Source: Rhodoplanes sp963724735
Lineage (GTDB): Bacteria > Pseudomonadota > Alphaproteobacteria > Rhizobiales > Xanthobacteraceae
Length of the DNA stretch: 64,000 nucleotides
Reading direction: 5' to 3'
Assembly (NCBI GenBank): GCA_963724735.1
Contig: CAVRVX010000029.1
Coordinates: 1-64,000 of the forward strand
Below, in pieces: positions 7,868 to 16,756 of the stretch (position 1 is its first letter; every line of letters starts with the position of its first letter). The position numbers and the translations under genes are program-made. Below the pieces are notes generated by a model, which searched no databases, was not told the origin of the DNA, and saw nothing but the letters and a program-made list of their open reading frames with translations.

Positions 7868-9522
7868 GGGCTCTGACTCACTTTTGATGAAGTCCGGGAT
7901 TCGGTTGGCGCTATTTTCTAGGAGGAATCAGCGCCATGGATCAGCGGCTTCGACCGTCCGAGCTTGTGCCGCCGGGTTTCAAGGTTGATAGGGTGACGAT
8001 CGAGGGAACCAACATTATCATCACAATTGGCATCGAAACACGGTTGGGATTTGCCCGTCGTGCGGCCGAGCGTCCCGACGGGTCCATAGCCGTTATTGTC
8101 GCCGCGTCGCCGATCTCCCGCTGTCCGGGCGACGTGTCCGTCTGATCGTTGTGGCGCGCCGCTTTCGCTGTGACGCCGTGCTTTGCCGTCAGCGAATTTT
8201 TGCCGAGCGGTTTGGCGATGCCGTGCTTGCGGTCTTTGCAAGACGGACGGCCAAACTCGATTTCGTTGTCCACCATCTCGGACTGGCGCTGGGAGGCCGA
8301 CCGGCGGCAAGCTTTGCGCGGCGGCTGATGGTTCCGGTCAGCAACGACACCTTGCTGCGCGTTGTTCGTCGGCGCTACCGCCTGCCGTCGAACCGTTTGA
8401 CCGTGATCGGCATTGACGATTGGGCGTGGCGGCGTAACCACTCTTACGGGACCATCGTCTGCGATCTTGAACGACGCCGGCCGGTGACGCTTCTGCCCGA
8501 GCGCGAACAAGCCACGACGGCGGCCTGGCTTGCGCAGCATCAAGAGATCACGGTGATCGCACGCGACCGCGGAGGCGGATACGGCGAAGCGGCCGCCCGG
8601 GCGCTTCCCCATGCCGTCCAGGTCGCCGACCGCTGGCATCTCATGGAGAACGCCAGCCGCGCATTCCTCGATGCGGTGCGCAAATCGATGCGGCAGATCC
8701 GCGCCGCGATCGGCGCGACGACGATCGACCCGCGTCTACTCACAGCCGCCGAGCGCATTCAATACGAAGGCTATCTCCGCCGCGAAGAAACGAACGCCGC
8801 CGTTCTTGCTCTCGCCAAAGAGGGGGTGCCGATCAAGGAAATCGTCCGCCGCCTCGGGCATAGCCGCAAGCTCGTCCGACAGATCGTCCGGGAGAACGGC
8901 ACGATGTGTTCCGGGTGCGGCAAAGCTCGTTAGACGTTTATCTGCCCTGGCTGGATGCCCAGTGGTCATCTGGCTGCCGCAATGGCGCCGATCTTTGGCG
9001 GCGTCTCAGGAGCCAAGGGTTCCGCGGTTCCCTCCGGGTCGTCACCGAATGGGCGACGCGCCGGCGGCGCGCCGAACGAGCCGATGCCGAAAACCTTCAG
9101 CGCATCCCCTCAGCGCGGACGATCGCGCGGTTGATGACCATCGGGAGAGATACGCTCTCGAAGGCGGAGACGGTCACGATTGCTGCCACCGAGAGCGGAC
9201 TGCCGCGTTTGGTCGAAGCGCGAGAACTTGTCGCGCTCTTCCAGGCCATGATTCGCAAAACGGCGTCCGCCGACTTGGATTCTTGGATCGCACAGGCACG
9301 CGCAAGCCTTGTGGCATCGTTCGCGAGCGGTATCGCCAAAGACCAAGCCGCCGTTCGCGCCGCCATCGTCCTGCCCTGGTCCAACGGCCAGACCGAGGGG
9401 CAAATCACTAAGCTCAAGCTCGTCAAACGCCAGATGTACGGCCGTGGAAAGATCGATCTCCTCCAGGCTCGGCTGATCGGCGCAGCATGACATGCCACGG
9501 CACCAAAAGTGCGTCAGAGCCC
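7868..9522 (+). mobile_element. ISL3-family element with matching terminal repeats
   Basis: The left end GGGCTCTGACTCACTTTTG (from 7868) matches the reverse complement of the right end (GGGCTCTGACGCACTTTTG, ending 9522) at 18 of 19 bases. The length is about 1,655 bp and the family terminal bases (GGCTCT) are present. The flanking octamers (TGCAAGAG and AAAAAGGA) do not match, so no target duplication is seen. The enclosed transposase gene has two frameshifts, so this copy cannot move by itself. Confidence 0.8.
7936..9490 (+). pseudogene. ISL3 transposase with two frameshifts
   Basis: The N-terminus runs from the ATG at 7936 (MDQRLRPSELVPPGF), with AGGAGG just upstream. The frame changes at about 8045-8053, just before the CPSCGRASRRVHSRY zinc-binding region. 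The second frame carries DDE residues: Asp in VIGIDDWAWRR and Asp in AVQVADRWHLMENASR. The second shift is near 8905-8925. The third frame contains the final catalytic Glu region (SNGQTEGQITKLKLVKRQMYGR). All domains of a normal ISL3 transposase (about 510 residues) are present, so the gene is complete apart from the two shifts. Confidence 0.8.
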
Positions 9523-9598
9523 AAAAAGGACTCCGCATCAAGGTGATAGCCCGGCAAGGCGAGCTGTTCGCATGAACTTCATGAACCAGGGGGCAGTA

Positions 9599-9855
9599 TG
9601 AGACAGCATCCAAGAACGATCGGATGTCGGCGTCGAGAATGTAGTTCACCTTCGTGCGTGTGAGCCCGACCACAAGCGCGTCCAGCGCATCATGCTGGCT
9701 GCGCTGCGGTCGGAACCCGTACGAGAACCCGAGGAAGTCTTCCTCGTAGATTGCGTTCAGCACGGCGGTCACCGCCCGCTGGACGATCTTGTCCTCGAGG
9801 GCGGCAATCGCGAGCGGGCGCTGTCGGGACCATCCGGCTTTGGGATATGCCGCCG
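9599..9855 (-). pseudogene. group II intron reverse transcriptase fragment
   Basis: On the minus strand the residues LAIAALEDKIVQRAVTAVL, then EEDFLGFSYGFRPQRSQHDALDAL and VNYILDADIRSFLD, match reverse transcriptase blocks of group II intron proteins. The last includes the start of the DxD-type metal block. A frameshift separates the preceding IPKPDG block near 9840. Less than a fifth of the protein remains, and no intron RNA domains were recognised around it. This is a scrap left by an older insertion. Confidence 0.65.
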
Positions 9856-9947
9856 CCGTGACGCCAACGCCATCGGCGCAAACTCGCAGGTTCGGCGCCG
9901 ATTTGTAAATCGTCCGTCAGTTACGGAACACGTGTGTATGTGTGGTA

Positions 9948-10085
9948 AATTGAAATGGACTCCAATTTTAGGACCGGTTGCATGAGGCTGGCTCTGTCGT
10001 GATACACGGAGCGGACGATGACGAAGAAGACGCGACGGCAGATGCGGCGCTGAAAGCGAAGATCGTCTTGAGGCGCTGCGCGAAA
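9948..10085 (+). pseudogene. possible IS3-family orfA remnant
   Basis: ATG at 10015 opens MTKKTRR. One base later in frame the reading continues ATADAALKAKIVL, resembling the first helix-turn-helix of IS3-type OrfA proteins. The bases TGAAATGGACTCCAATTTTAG from about 9948 look like an IS3-type end. The frame is broken and everything past about 25 residues is gone. The evidence is thin. Confidence 0.35.
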
Positions 10086-10193
10086 ATATAAATAGGACGG
10101 TCGTGAAAAAAATCAAGGGAAATTCCGGCTCGTGTGCCGGGGTGAAACACGGGTCGAAATCGTGTAGCAAGATTCGCATGACGAAGATGAGCG

Positions 10194-11462
10194 ATGAGCC
10201 AATTCACTAAACTTTCGGATGTGAAGTTTATGCGCCAGTTTATACATCGACTAATCTGGAAACGACTGCCGCGCAACCTCCGTCGTTCTTTACTTGTGTG
10301 GGTCACGCAAGCAATTACACTTAGGCCGACCCAGGTGCTTGATGGTTTTTCTGGTCCCTTCATTGTCGTCGGTTACCTTCGAACTTGCTCTGGGCTGGGT
10401 GCGTCCGCAAGGCTCTGCTACGAGGCGATGCGATCAAATGGTGTTGCGGTCGCAGGAATCGATCTTTCAGCCCCCATGATGCAGAGCGAGGATATGACCT
10501 ATTTCGAGTTTGAGGATGGATCACACCTAGAAGGCACTGGCACTCTAATTCTGCACATCAATGCCCCATGGGTCCCATTTGCTTTATGGCTTCTCGGGCG
10601 TCGTTTAGTACGCGGTAAATGGATTGTTGGATATTGGCATTGGGAATTGCCCGAAGTACCTAAAATTTGGCGGATAGGCTACCGCTTCGTGCACGAAGTC
10701 TGGGTGCCCAGTCGTTTTGTGGCGCAAGCCTTGCTAAAAGGTGGATTCGACAAGCCTTTGCGAATTGTTCACCATCCCGTCGCACTGAGTGTGCCCTGCA
10801 CGAAAGCAGTAGTGAAAAAAATAGATGCAAATCGTCGTTTTACTGTGTTGGTTATCTTCAATATGGCGTCTGGTTTTACGCGCAAAAATCCCCTTGCTGC
10901 TGTTAAAGCGTTTAGCTCCGCCTTTGGCGATAATCCTAGCACTCGTCTCATCATCAAGGTTAGCAATTCTCAACTCTATAAAGCTGGTTTCAAATCATTA
11001 CTTTCGGCAATAGAGGGATTTAACAATATTGAGCTAGTGACGCGTCGTTTCAGCGCCGAGGAAATGAATGCGCTTTATGAGATGAGTGATGTCGTTTTGT
11101 CGTTGCATCGTTCTGAAGGGTTCGGGTTGGTCATCGCGGAAGCAATGTTACGCGGTCTACCAGTGATTGCAACAGATTGGTCCGGGAACCTTGATTTTCT
11201 CAACAGTTCGAACGGGATGCCGGTGCGGTGGACGCCTGTTCCAGTGGCTGACCCGCAGGGCGTATATGATCTAGGTGAGCTCAGCTGGGCCGATCCAGAT
11301 ATTCACGATGCGAGCTCAAAACTCATCGCCCTCCGCGCTGACCCGGACCTCCGGAGCACGCTGGGGCGACAGGCGCTCGAGGATGCTGCCTTTTTTTTTG
11401 GAGTGAAGAGGTACGTTAATGCTATTGCCTGTACCGTACGCGCGCCTCCCGCACTTCGCTGA
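10194..11462 (+). CDS. GT4-type (group 1) glycosyltransferase
   Basis: The product has 422 residues and no signal peptide. The C-terminal half shows the GT-B signature: a beta strand with FNMASGFTRKNPLAAVKAF, then SLHRSEGFGLVIAEAMLRGLPVIATDWSGN, where the E-x7-E motif binds the nucleotide sugar. The likely role is transfer of a sugar onto a surface polysaccharide or glycan at the inner membrane face. The gene is clearly richer in A/T than its surroundings and has no glycan-biosynthesis neighbours, so it looks like transferred cargo. The last residues (CTVRAPPALR) are atypical and IS5 sequence starts soon after, so the C-terminus may be trimmed. Acceptor and donor are unknown. Confidence 0.75.
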   Translation: MSQFTKLSDVKFMRQFIHRLIWKRLPRNLRRSLLVWVTQAITLRPTQVLDGFSGPFIVVGYLRTCSGLGASARLCYEAMRSNGVAVAGIDLSAPMMQSEDMTYFEFEDGSHLEGTGTLILHINAPWVPFALWLLGRRLVRGKWIVGYWHWELPEVPKIWRIGYRFVHEVWVPSRFVAQALLKGGFDKPLRIVHHPVALSVPCTKAVVKKIDANRRFTVLVIFNMASGFTRKNPLAAVKAFSSAFGDNPSTRLIIKVSNSQLYKAGFKSLLSAIEGFNNIELVTRRFSAEEMNALYEMSDVVLSLHRSEGFGLVIAEAMLRGLPVIATDWSGNLDFLNSSNGMPVRWTPVPVADPQGVYDLGELSWADPDIHDASSKLIALRADPDLRSTLGRQALEDAAFFFGVKRYVNAIACTVRAPPALR

Positions 11463-11524
11463 GCGAGTCGGCAAAGGTTCCCGACTGGGTAAGCTGGAAA
11501 AGGAAAGGCTGCATCTTATGGGAG

Positions 11525-11710
11525 ATGCGGGCCTTGGGCGAGCGGACCGGGGTGACAGATGGGGAGTGGGCGATTATTCGGCCTTTGCTTCCTTCAGAAA
11601 GAGGGCGCTGGGCGCGGCCGTCGCATGACAACCACTGTTATTTTGAGGGCATGCTGTGGATCGCGCTGTCCGGCTCGCAATGGCGGCATCTGCGGGACGA
11701 GCGTCGGTAA
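11525..11710 (+). pseudogene. IS5-family transposase N-terminal fragment
   Basis: From about 11552 the residues TDGEWAIIRPLLPSERGRWAR and GMLWIALSGSQWRHL form the DUF4096-like N-terminal domain of IS5-family (IS1031/IS427 group) transposases. The frame stops at 11710, and no DDE domain was found downstream. It lies just behind the glycosyltransferase gene and may mark the edge of an IS that moved that gene. Confidence 0.65.
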
Positions 11711-11985
11711 AGGCCGGAAGGAACGATGCGCGCCGAACGGCTCAGCGCCGACAGCGTCCAGTCTCTGCTGGGCAAACATGCGCGTGTCGCCCGCGAGAGA
11801 TGTCCATCGTTGACGTCCAAGCGGGCCTTACGTACTCAGGGATAGCACTGCGATGGAGCTGCTGCAGGTGTGCGTCGATTGCTCCGTGATCTTATCGCGC
11901 CGTGGCTCGGTAATGAATTGATCGAGACGACTTAATCCTACCTGCATGCCCACTTGGTCCTGAAGGAAAGCGGTCTTGGCAAAGC
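11711..11985. other. non-coding scrap region
   Basis: About 275 bases between IS fragments. No reading frame or repeat here could be assigned to a family. It probably consists of further degraded IS sequence. Confidence 0.4.
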
Positions 11986-12059
11986 TCAAGCCGTACGAAC
12001 GCGGGAAGCCAACCAGCGTTCGACCGAACGACCGGCCGATCGCCTGTAATCGCTCGGTA

Positions 12060-12250
12060 AGGGGCCCTTATTATAATGCCGCGCCATCGCGTCGCCTTGC
12101 CGCGAGATGCCCAGCATGACGTCGGTCTCGCCCGACTGATAGCGCCTCGGCGTCAGCCCGAGATAGCCCCCGATATCGCGCATCCGCCGGAACCGCCCGA
12201 CATCCTCGATCGCCGCCATGAAGGCGAGCGCCACAATCGGCCCCGATCCC
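12060..12250 (-). pseudogene. IS110 transposase, C-terminal domain fragment
   Basis: On the minus strand the residues SGPIVALAFMAAIEDVGRF, RRMRDIGGYLGLTPRRYQSG and DVMLGISRQGDAMARH belong to the transposase_20 (IS116/IS110/IS902) domain, which holds the catalytic serine region. Similarity ends at about 12060. Its first residues pick up almost exactly where the IS110 N-terminal fragment at 13566-14247 stops, so the two are probably halves of one gene separated by a 1.3-kb insert. Confidence 0.7.
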
Positions 12251-12289
12251 ACGACATAATGCCCATCTCGCTAGGTTATTGAAACATAA

Positions 12290-13119
12290 GGGTCTGCTGA
12301 TCCGGATCTGGTGACGGCGGACTTTTGCGGCTCGTCTTGACGCGTGCGACCGGCCAAAAGCATAGGCGCCCGCATAAACGGGGTTGGTGAGGAAATTATT
12401 CACCGTTGCATAGACCGGCAGCTTCCACAGAATCTGAGGTTGCCCTGGGCTCTTATTATTGCTGTAGGGCAGCGTGATCCGCTCGGCTCGAAGTGACAAA
12501 AACACCTGACGTATGCTTTGCATCTCGGCAAAACGGGTGAAGACCAACCTGATCGCCTCGCGCACACGCAAATCAGGATCCATTTCGATTTTGTCGCGGC
12601 CCACTTTCACGTAACCGACCGCTACTGTGAAAAAGAGTTCCCCCCGCCGCGCTTTCTGCTTCAAAGCTTCCATGGAGCGGGCTCGCAGGATCGACAATTC
12701 GAGCTCACTCATCGTGCCTTTCATACCCAGAGCAGCCGATCGTTTGGATGACGTGGTTCATAGATGCCGTCCTCATCGACGATCAACGTGCCGACCAGAC
12801 CGCAGAATTCGATCAACGTGTGCCAGTCACGCCCATTGCGGGCCAAACGCGATGCCTCGATGGCAAACACCGCACCCACATGGCCCTCACAGATCGCGGC
12901 AAGCAGTCGCTCGAAGCCCGGACGGCTGACGCCCGAACCCGAGCGACCAAGATCGTCATCGATAACTCTCACGTCCGTCCAACCAAGAACGCGAGCACGA
13001 TCGGCCAGTCCATATTGACGTAGCCGGCTCTCTTGATTGTTGGCAAGCTGGTCGGCGGTCGATTGCCGGATGTAGATGAACGCACCACGTGCCAGATGGT
13101 CAGGCGTGATCTTCGTCAT
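12290..13119 (-). pseudogene. large serine recombinase, frameshifted and 3'-truncated
   Basis: Starting at MTKITPDHLARG (13119), the resolvase domain has FIYIRQSTADQ with the catalytic Ser, then EASRLARNGRDWHTLIEFC. Near 12722 one base is lost: DRLLW is followed by a stop in one frame, while the next frame continues GMKGTMSELELSILRARS. The recombinase domain follows (FTRFAEMQSIRQVFL, then FLTNPVYAGAYAFGR). Similarity stops near 12330, so the zinc-ribbon and coiled-coil C-terminal part is missing. Intact relatives are 600-700 residues and catalyse site-specific integration or excision. Confidence 0.75.
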
Positions 13120-13270
13120 CGCTTGCCTCCATCGCCAGGGTGACTGCAAGAGTCTCCGCCAGGAGCGCGCTGACCAGGGGCAGTAGCTTCTTTCGCTCGG
13201 CTTCTGCCAGAGGCACCAGTGAATCGTCGAGCGCGAAGAGGTCGGGATGGCAATGGTTCGGCTGCGGCAT
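13100..13270 (-). CDS. 56-residue protein upstream of the serine recombinase
   Basis: The start is the ATG at 13270 with AGGAG at the right distance upstream. The product MPQPNHCHPDLFALDDSLVP, then ERKKLLPLVSALLAE, is acidic at its end (ASDDEDHA). Its stop overlaps the recombinase ATG (13119), so the two are probably translationally coupled. Similar small proteins are known to precede this recombinase type in Bradyrhizobium relatives. The function is unknown; a regulatory or recombination-directionality role is possible but unproven. Confidence 0.55.
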   Translation of the reverse strand: MPQPNHCHPDLFALDDSLVPLAEAERKKLLPLVSALLAETLAVTLAMEASDDEDHA

Positions 13271-13562
13271 GCTCGTCTCCTGCGCGACGTGAGTCGTCGC
13301 GCAGCAAACTTTGACAGGCATCGAGTTCACGGCGGAGTTCGCGCAGGCACGCCAGCGAGAGGCGCGGCCTCTCCCTTACCGTCATCGCTGCCGCCCGATC
13401 CTCCGTCATCCAGATTGGGAGCTGCGCGAATGTACCGTCGGGTTGCCGGATGGTCAGACTGACTTCGTCGCCGTGACGATTCCGCCCAACGACAATGACC
13501 GTTTCGCCACAACGCGGATGAAATTCATAACGGATAATCGCTTCACGTACCTGATAGTGGGC
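13116..13562 (-). CDS. DUF5372-like protein, 5' end lost
   Basis: The open frame reads YQVREAIIRYEFHPRCGET, VIVVGRNRHGDEVSLTIRQ, DGTFAQLPIWMTEDR and RPRLSLACLRELRRELDAC, as in DUF5372 proteins that accompany recombinases in Hyphomicrobiales mobile elements. No ATG or GTG precedes the first conserved residues: the frame meets the IS110 sequence at about 13563. The first in-frame ATG is internal (13409). Its C-terminal third overlaps the 56-residue gene in another frame. Whether the protein is still made is uncertain. Confidence 0.5.
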   Translation of the reverse strand, partial: AHYQVREAIIRYEFHPRCGETVIVVGRNRHGDEVSLTIRQPDGTFAQLPIWMTEDRAAAMTVRERPRLSLACLRELRRELDACQSLLRDDSRRAGDEHAAAEPLPSRPLRARRFTGASGRSRAKEATAPGQRAPGGDSCSHPGDGGKR

Positions 13563-13565
13563 ACT

Positions 13566-14247
13566 ATGAAGCTGCTTCGCCGACGCCCGGAACGCTCATC
13601 AACCGCCAGCACACTTGCGATCGCCGCGCCAGCTCCTTCAGCCGTTCGTCGAGCCGCGCGATCTGGCCCTCCACCGCCGCCAGCGCCTCTAACAGCGCCG
13701 TCACGCTCGCCGACAGAACCGCATCGTGCCGCACCGCTTCATGCACCGCCGCATCAAACCTCTTCGTCCCCTGCCGCGATGGCAGCCTAATCCCGAACGG
13801 CCGCAACAGCCCGCGCACCTGGTTGCCGAGCGAACGCTTCGTCCGCACCAACTGGCCGCGCGCGCCCCGCAACGCCTTCAGCCGATGGCTCGCCTCGCTC
13901 TTCACATGCACCGCGCTGTAGAAGCCCGTCCGCAGCATCTCCGCCAGCGCCAGCGCGTCCGCCGTGTCCGACTTCACACGCCGCGTCTTCATCGCATCCG
14001 CCGCACGCCGCGCGTCCATGCACACCACCGGCAAGCCGCGCCCCATAAGCTCGCGCGCTAGCCAAGGCGACAACGATCCGCTCTCCAAACCCACCTTCGA
14101 CAGCTCTTTGCGCCAGCGCCGCAGCGCCCCCGCAATCATCTCCGGGTGCGTATCAACAATCCCCCGCCACACAACCGCGCCGGCCTTGGCGATCACGCAC
14201 AGCGCCGTCCGCTTGAAACCAACGTCCAACCCTGCAAACTATAGCCA
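13566..14247 (-). pseudogene. IS110 transposase, N-terminal DEDD domain
   Basis: The residues GLDVGFKRTALCVI, SLSPWLARELMGRGLPVVCM, DARRAADAMKTRRVKSDTADALALAEMLR and a long helical region define the DEDD/RuvC-like domain of IS110 transposases. It stops at MSVPGVG, the exact entry to the C-terminal domain, at about 13566. The probable ATG at 14247 (MAI) is out of frame by one base with the remainder, so there is also an N-terminal frameshift. The C-terminal half lies at 12060-12250. Confidence 0.75.
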
Positions 14248-14331
14248 TCGCTGCTCTCCTTCCATCCCAGTGGAATCACCAGCGAGAAGCGTTGCCTTCC
14301 CGCCGGAGAGCAGCAACCTCATGTATGGGAT

Positions 14332-14973
14332 GTATTAGTCGAGAAGCTGTTCGGGTGGTTCAACCAGCATCTGAATGCGAAGGGGTACATCGCCCGCGGC
14401 GGCCAGATGGTGGACGCCACGATCGTGCCGGTTCCGAAGCGCGGCGAGACGCCGGCGACGTGGGAGGACAAGCCGGCGAAGAACCGGCAGAAAGACAAAG
14501 ACGCGCGCTGGACCAAGAAACACGGCAAGAGCTTTTTCGGTTACAAGAACCACGTGAACGCCGACAAGACCCACAAGCTGATCCGGGATTACGAGGTGAC
14601 CGACGCGGCGGTGCACGACAGCCGCGTGCTGGAGACGCTGCTGGATAAGGCCAACACCAGCAAGGACGTGTTCGCCGACAGCGCCTATCGGTCGGCGGAA
14701 GCCGAGGAGAAGCTTGCCGCGCGAGGTTTTCGCAGTCGCATCTGCGTGCGCGGCACGCGTGGCCGTCCACTGTCGAAGGCCATGGCTGCGAACCGGGCGA
14801 AGAGCCCCATTCGCGCCCGCATCGAACATGTGTTCGGCAAGCAGGAGACCGCGCCCGGCGGCCGCCTCGCGCGCACGATCGGGATCGTGCGGGCGCGCGT
14901 CAAGATCGGCCTGCAAAACCTTGTCTACAACATCTGCCGGCTGGCGACGCTCGAACGAATGGCCGCCGCATGA
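14332..14973 (+). pseudogene. IS5-family transposase, 5'-truncated
   Basis: An open frame without stops runs from 14332 (VLVEKLFGWFNQHL) through the DDE domain. The first Asp lies in MVDATIVPVP, the second in DVFADSAYRSAEAEE and the Glu in RARIEHVFGK. A further conserved block, QNLVYNICRLATLERMA, closes the protein at 14973. The N-terminal 90 or so residues are missing, because the IS110 end is joined directly at about 14330. An internal ATG at 14407 could give a 188-residue product without a DNA-binding domain. Confidence 0.75.
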
Positions 14974-15034
14974 GCCGGAATCCGCCCAAAGTGTTCGAAA
15001 ACCGGCGCGAGGAAGGACACAGCAAGCTCCGCAG

Positions 15035-15064
15035 CGGCGCAGCGGTCAACGGCGCAGCGGTCAA
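15035..15064 (+). repeat. 15-bp tandem repeat, two copies
   Basis: CGGCGCAGCGGTCAA occurs twice head to tail, directly behind the truncated IS5 transposase gene. The role is unknown; it may be part of the IS5 end or a slippage product. Confidence 0.6.
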
Positions 15065-15135
15065 TGAAAGCGAATCCCGCGCCACATCAGCTCACCGCTG
15101 CGCGAGAAAACCCAATAGTTCGAGGTTCCCCTTAA

Positions 15136-16756
15136 CCCGGATTATGCACGACTGAGGAATTAGAGACCTGTGAAAAGTGCAAATCGGCGTTCACGAATTG
15201 CGATTTGGATCAGCCCTGCGCCACAGCCGCCATGAACGACGATACGCTGCTTCCCTTTGAGCTTCCATCGGTCCAGCGCAAGAAACTCACAGTTGATTTT
15301 GCCGGCGGCCATCAGTCGTCGGATGGTGGTCTGCTGCTGTTGCGAGAGGCGGAGCGCCGGCTCGGGGTGTGCCGGCGGCTTGCGGAGGCGATGCCGGACC
15401 GGCGCGATCCGGACCGGGTGCGGCACGCGATGTTCGAGATGGTGATGGCGCGCGCGTCGGCGATTGCGTGCGGCTACGAGGACGCCATCGACCTCGACCG
15501 GCTGCGGCATGATCCTTTGATGAAGGTCGCGGTTGGCCGCTGTCCGCAAACCGGGGCGCCGCTGGCGTCGCAATCGACCATCTCTCGCCTGGAGAATGCG
15601 CCGAGCAGGACCGAGGCGGGGCGGCTGTCTGCGGCTCTGCTTGATCAGTTCGGCGCGACGGTGAAGCCGGGCAAGGTGGAGGTGCTCGACATCGACGACA
15701 CGTTCTGCGCGGCGCATGGCGGCCAGCAGCTTGCGTTTTGGAACGCGCATCACGACGAGCGTGGTTTTGCGTCGATGCACATCTATCACGTGGCTAGCGG
15801 CGCGCCGGTGGCGGCGATCCTGCGCCCGGCGCGCACCCCCAAGGGCAGCGAGGTGCGCACCGTCATCAAGCATGTGACCAAGCGCCTGCGCCGTCATTGG
15901 CCGAAGACCCGCATTGTCTGGCGCGGCGACAGCCATTATGGCCGGGTCGAGGCGATGGACTGGGCGGAAGAGCACGGCGCGGACTACATTTTTGGCCTTG
16001 CCGGCAATGCCGTGCTCGACGCCCTGGCAGCGGAGACCGCGGTCAATCTGCGCTTTTATCATGCGATGAGCAGCAAGGCGAAGCTGCGCACCTATGTGAG
16101 TTTCCTGTACCAGGCCGGCAGCTGGAGACGGCCGCGCAAGGTCGTGGCGCGGCTCGAGTGCTCGCTGCAGCCGGTCGCTGGAGAGACCGGCATGCGCCAG
16201 GAGGTCGACATCCGCTACGTCGTGACCTCGCTCAAGGGCTCGGCGCGGCATCTTTACGAGAATGTCTATTGCCAGCGCGGCCAGATGGAGAACCTGATCA
16301 AGCTGCACAAGGCCCAGTTGGCGTCGGATCGCATGTCGTGTCACAGCGCGACCGCCAATCAGGTGCGGCTCGTCCTCCACACCGCCGCGTTCTGGCTGAT
16401 GCATGGCGTGCGCGCCGCGATCCCGCGGAGCAATCCGCTCGCCAAGTGCGAGTTCGCGACCATCCGGGAACGACTGATCAAGATCGGCGCGCGCGTGATC
16501 GAGCATCTCGCCCGCATCCGCGTTCATCTGCCGACGAGCTGCCCGGCGGGCGCGCTGTTCCGCACCGTCGCCCTCGGCCTCATGCCGTCCGGCCCATAGG
16601 CCGCGGGGCCGTGTGCCCCGCCGAGCCGCCGACATGGCAGATCAACCCCGAACGCGCAGCATCACGAGTTGCCTACACCGATCCCGCCGGACGGAACGAC
16701 GGCGCGCGTCAGCTCGCCTGACGTGCAAAAAAGCGTCATGTGATGCATGATCCGGG
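15136..16756 (+). mobile_element. IS1380-family element, intact, flanked by TTAA
   Basis: The left end CCCGGATTATGCA (15136-15148) and the reverse complement of the right end (CCCGGATCATGCA, ending 16756) agree at 12 of 13 bases. TTAA stands immediately outside both ends (15132-15135 and 16757-16760), matching the 4-bp target duplication typical of the family. The element is 1,621 bp and carries one intact transposase gene. It inserted into the 3' part of the island integrase gene. Confidence 0.85.
15232..16599 (+). CDS. IS1380-family transposase
   Basis: The product has 455 residues from ATG 15232 (MNDDTLLPFELP), which is preferred over 15205 because family members start here. It is an RNase H-fold DDE transposase. 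The N-terminal SDGGLLLLREAERR, VEVLDIDDTFCAAHGGQQ (Asp), VWRGDSHYGR (Asp) and YCQRGQMENLIKLHKAQL (Glu) are the expected conserved blocks. The frame is complete and the element ends are intact, so this is one of the few probably active mobile elements in the island. Confidence 0.88.
   Translation: MNDDTLLPFELPSVQRKKLTVDFAGGHQSSDGGLLLLREAERRLGVCRRLAEAMPDRRDPDRVRHAMFEMVMARASAIACGYEDAIDLDRLRHDPLMKVAVGRCPQTGAPLASQSTISRLENAPSRTEAGRLSAALLDQFGATVKPGKVEVLDIDDTFCAAHGGQQLAFWNAHHDERGFASMHIYHVASGAPVAAILRPARTPKGSEVRTVIKHVTKRLRRHWPKTRIVWRGDSHYGRVEAMDWAEEHGADYIFGLAGNAVLDALAAETAVNLRFYHAMSSKAKLRTYVSFLYQAGSWRRPRKVVARLECSLQPVAGETGMRQEVDIRYVVTSLKGSARHLYENVYCQRGQMENLIKLHKAQLASDRMSCHSATANQVRLVLHTAAFWLMHGVRAAIPRSNPLAKCEFATIRERLIKIGARVIEHLARIRVHLPTSCPAGALFRTVALGLMPSGP

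Larger units (their letters stand above)
12251..13565 (-). mobile_element. serine-recombinase cassette inserted in an IS110 gene
   Basis: This 1.3-kb segment splits an IS110 transposase gene between its DEDD and C-terminal domains. It contains, in minus-strand order, a DUF5372-like frame, a 56-residue protein and a large serine recombinase. Its two ends carry similar outward-facing bases: CATAGTGCCCA on the right (about 13558-13570, minus strand) and CATAATGCCCA on the left (12256-12266, plus strand). That is 10 of 11 identical. The recombinase is truncated at the left end, so the cassette may be a deletion derivative. Confidence 0.5.

Noticed and set aside
7860..9530. Target-site duplication of the ISL3 element
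   Set aside because: The octamers outside the two ends (TGCAAGAG and AAAAAGGA) do not match, so no duplication is claimed.
15160..16635. Long minus-strand open frame opposite the IS1380 transposase
   Set aside because: It is the antisense shadow of a recognised transposase gene. Its composition is unnatural (rich in Arg, His and Ala) and no family is recognisable.
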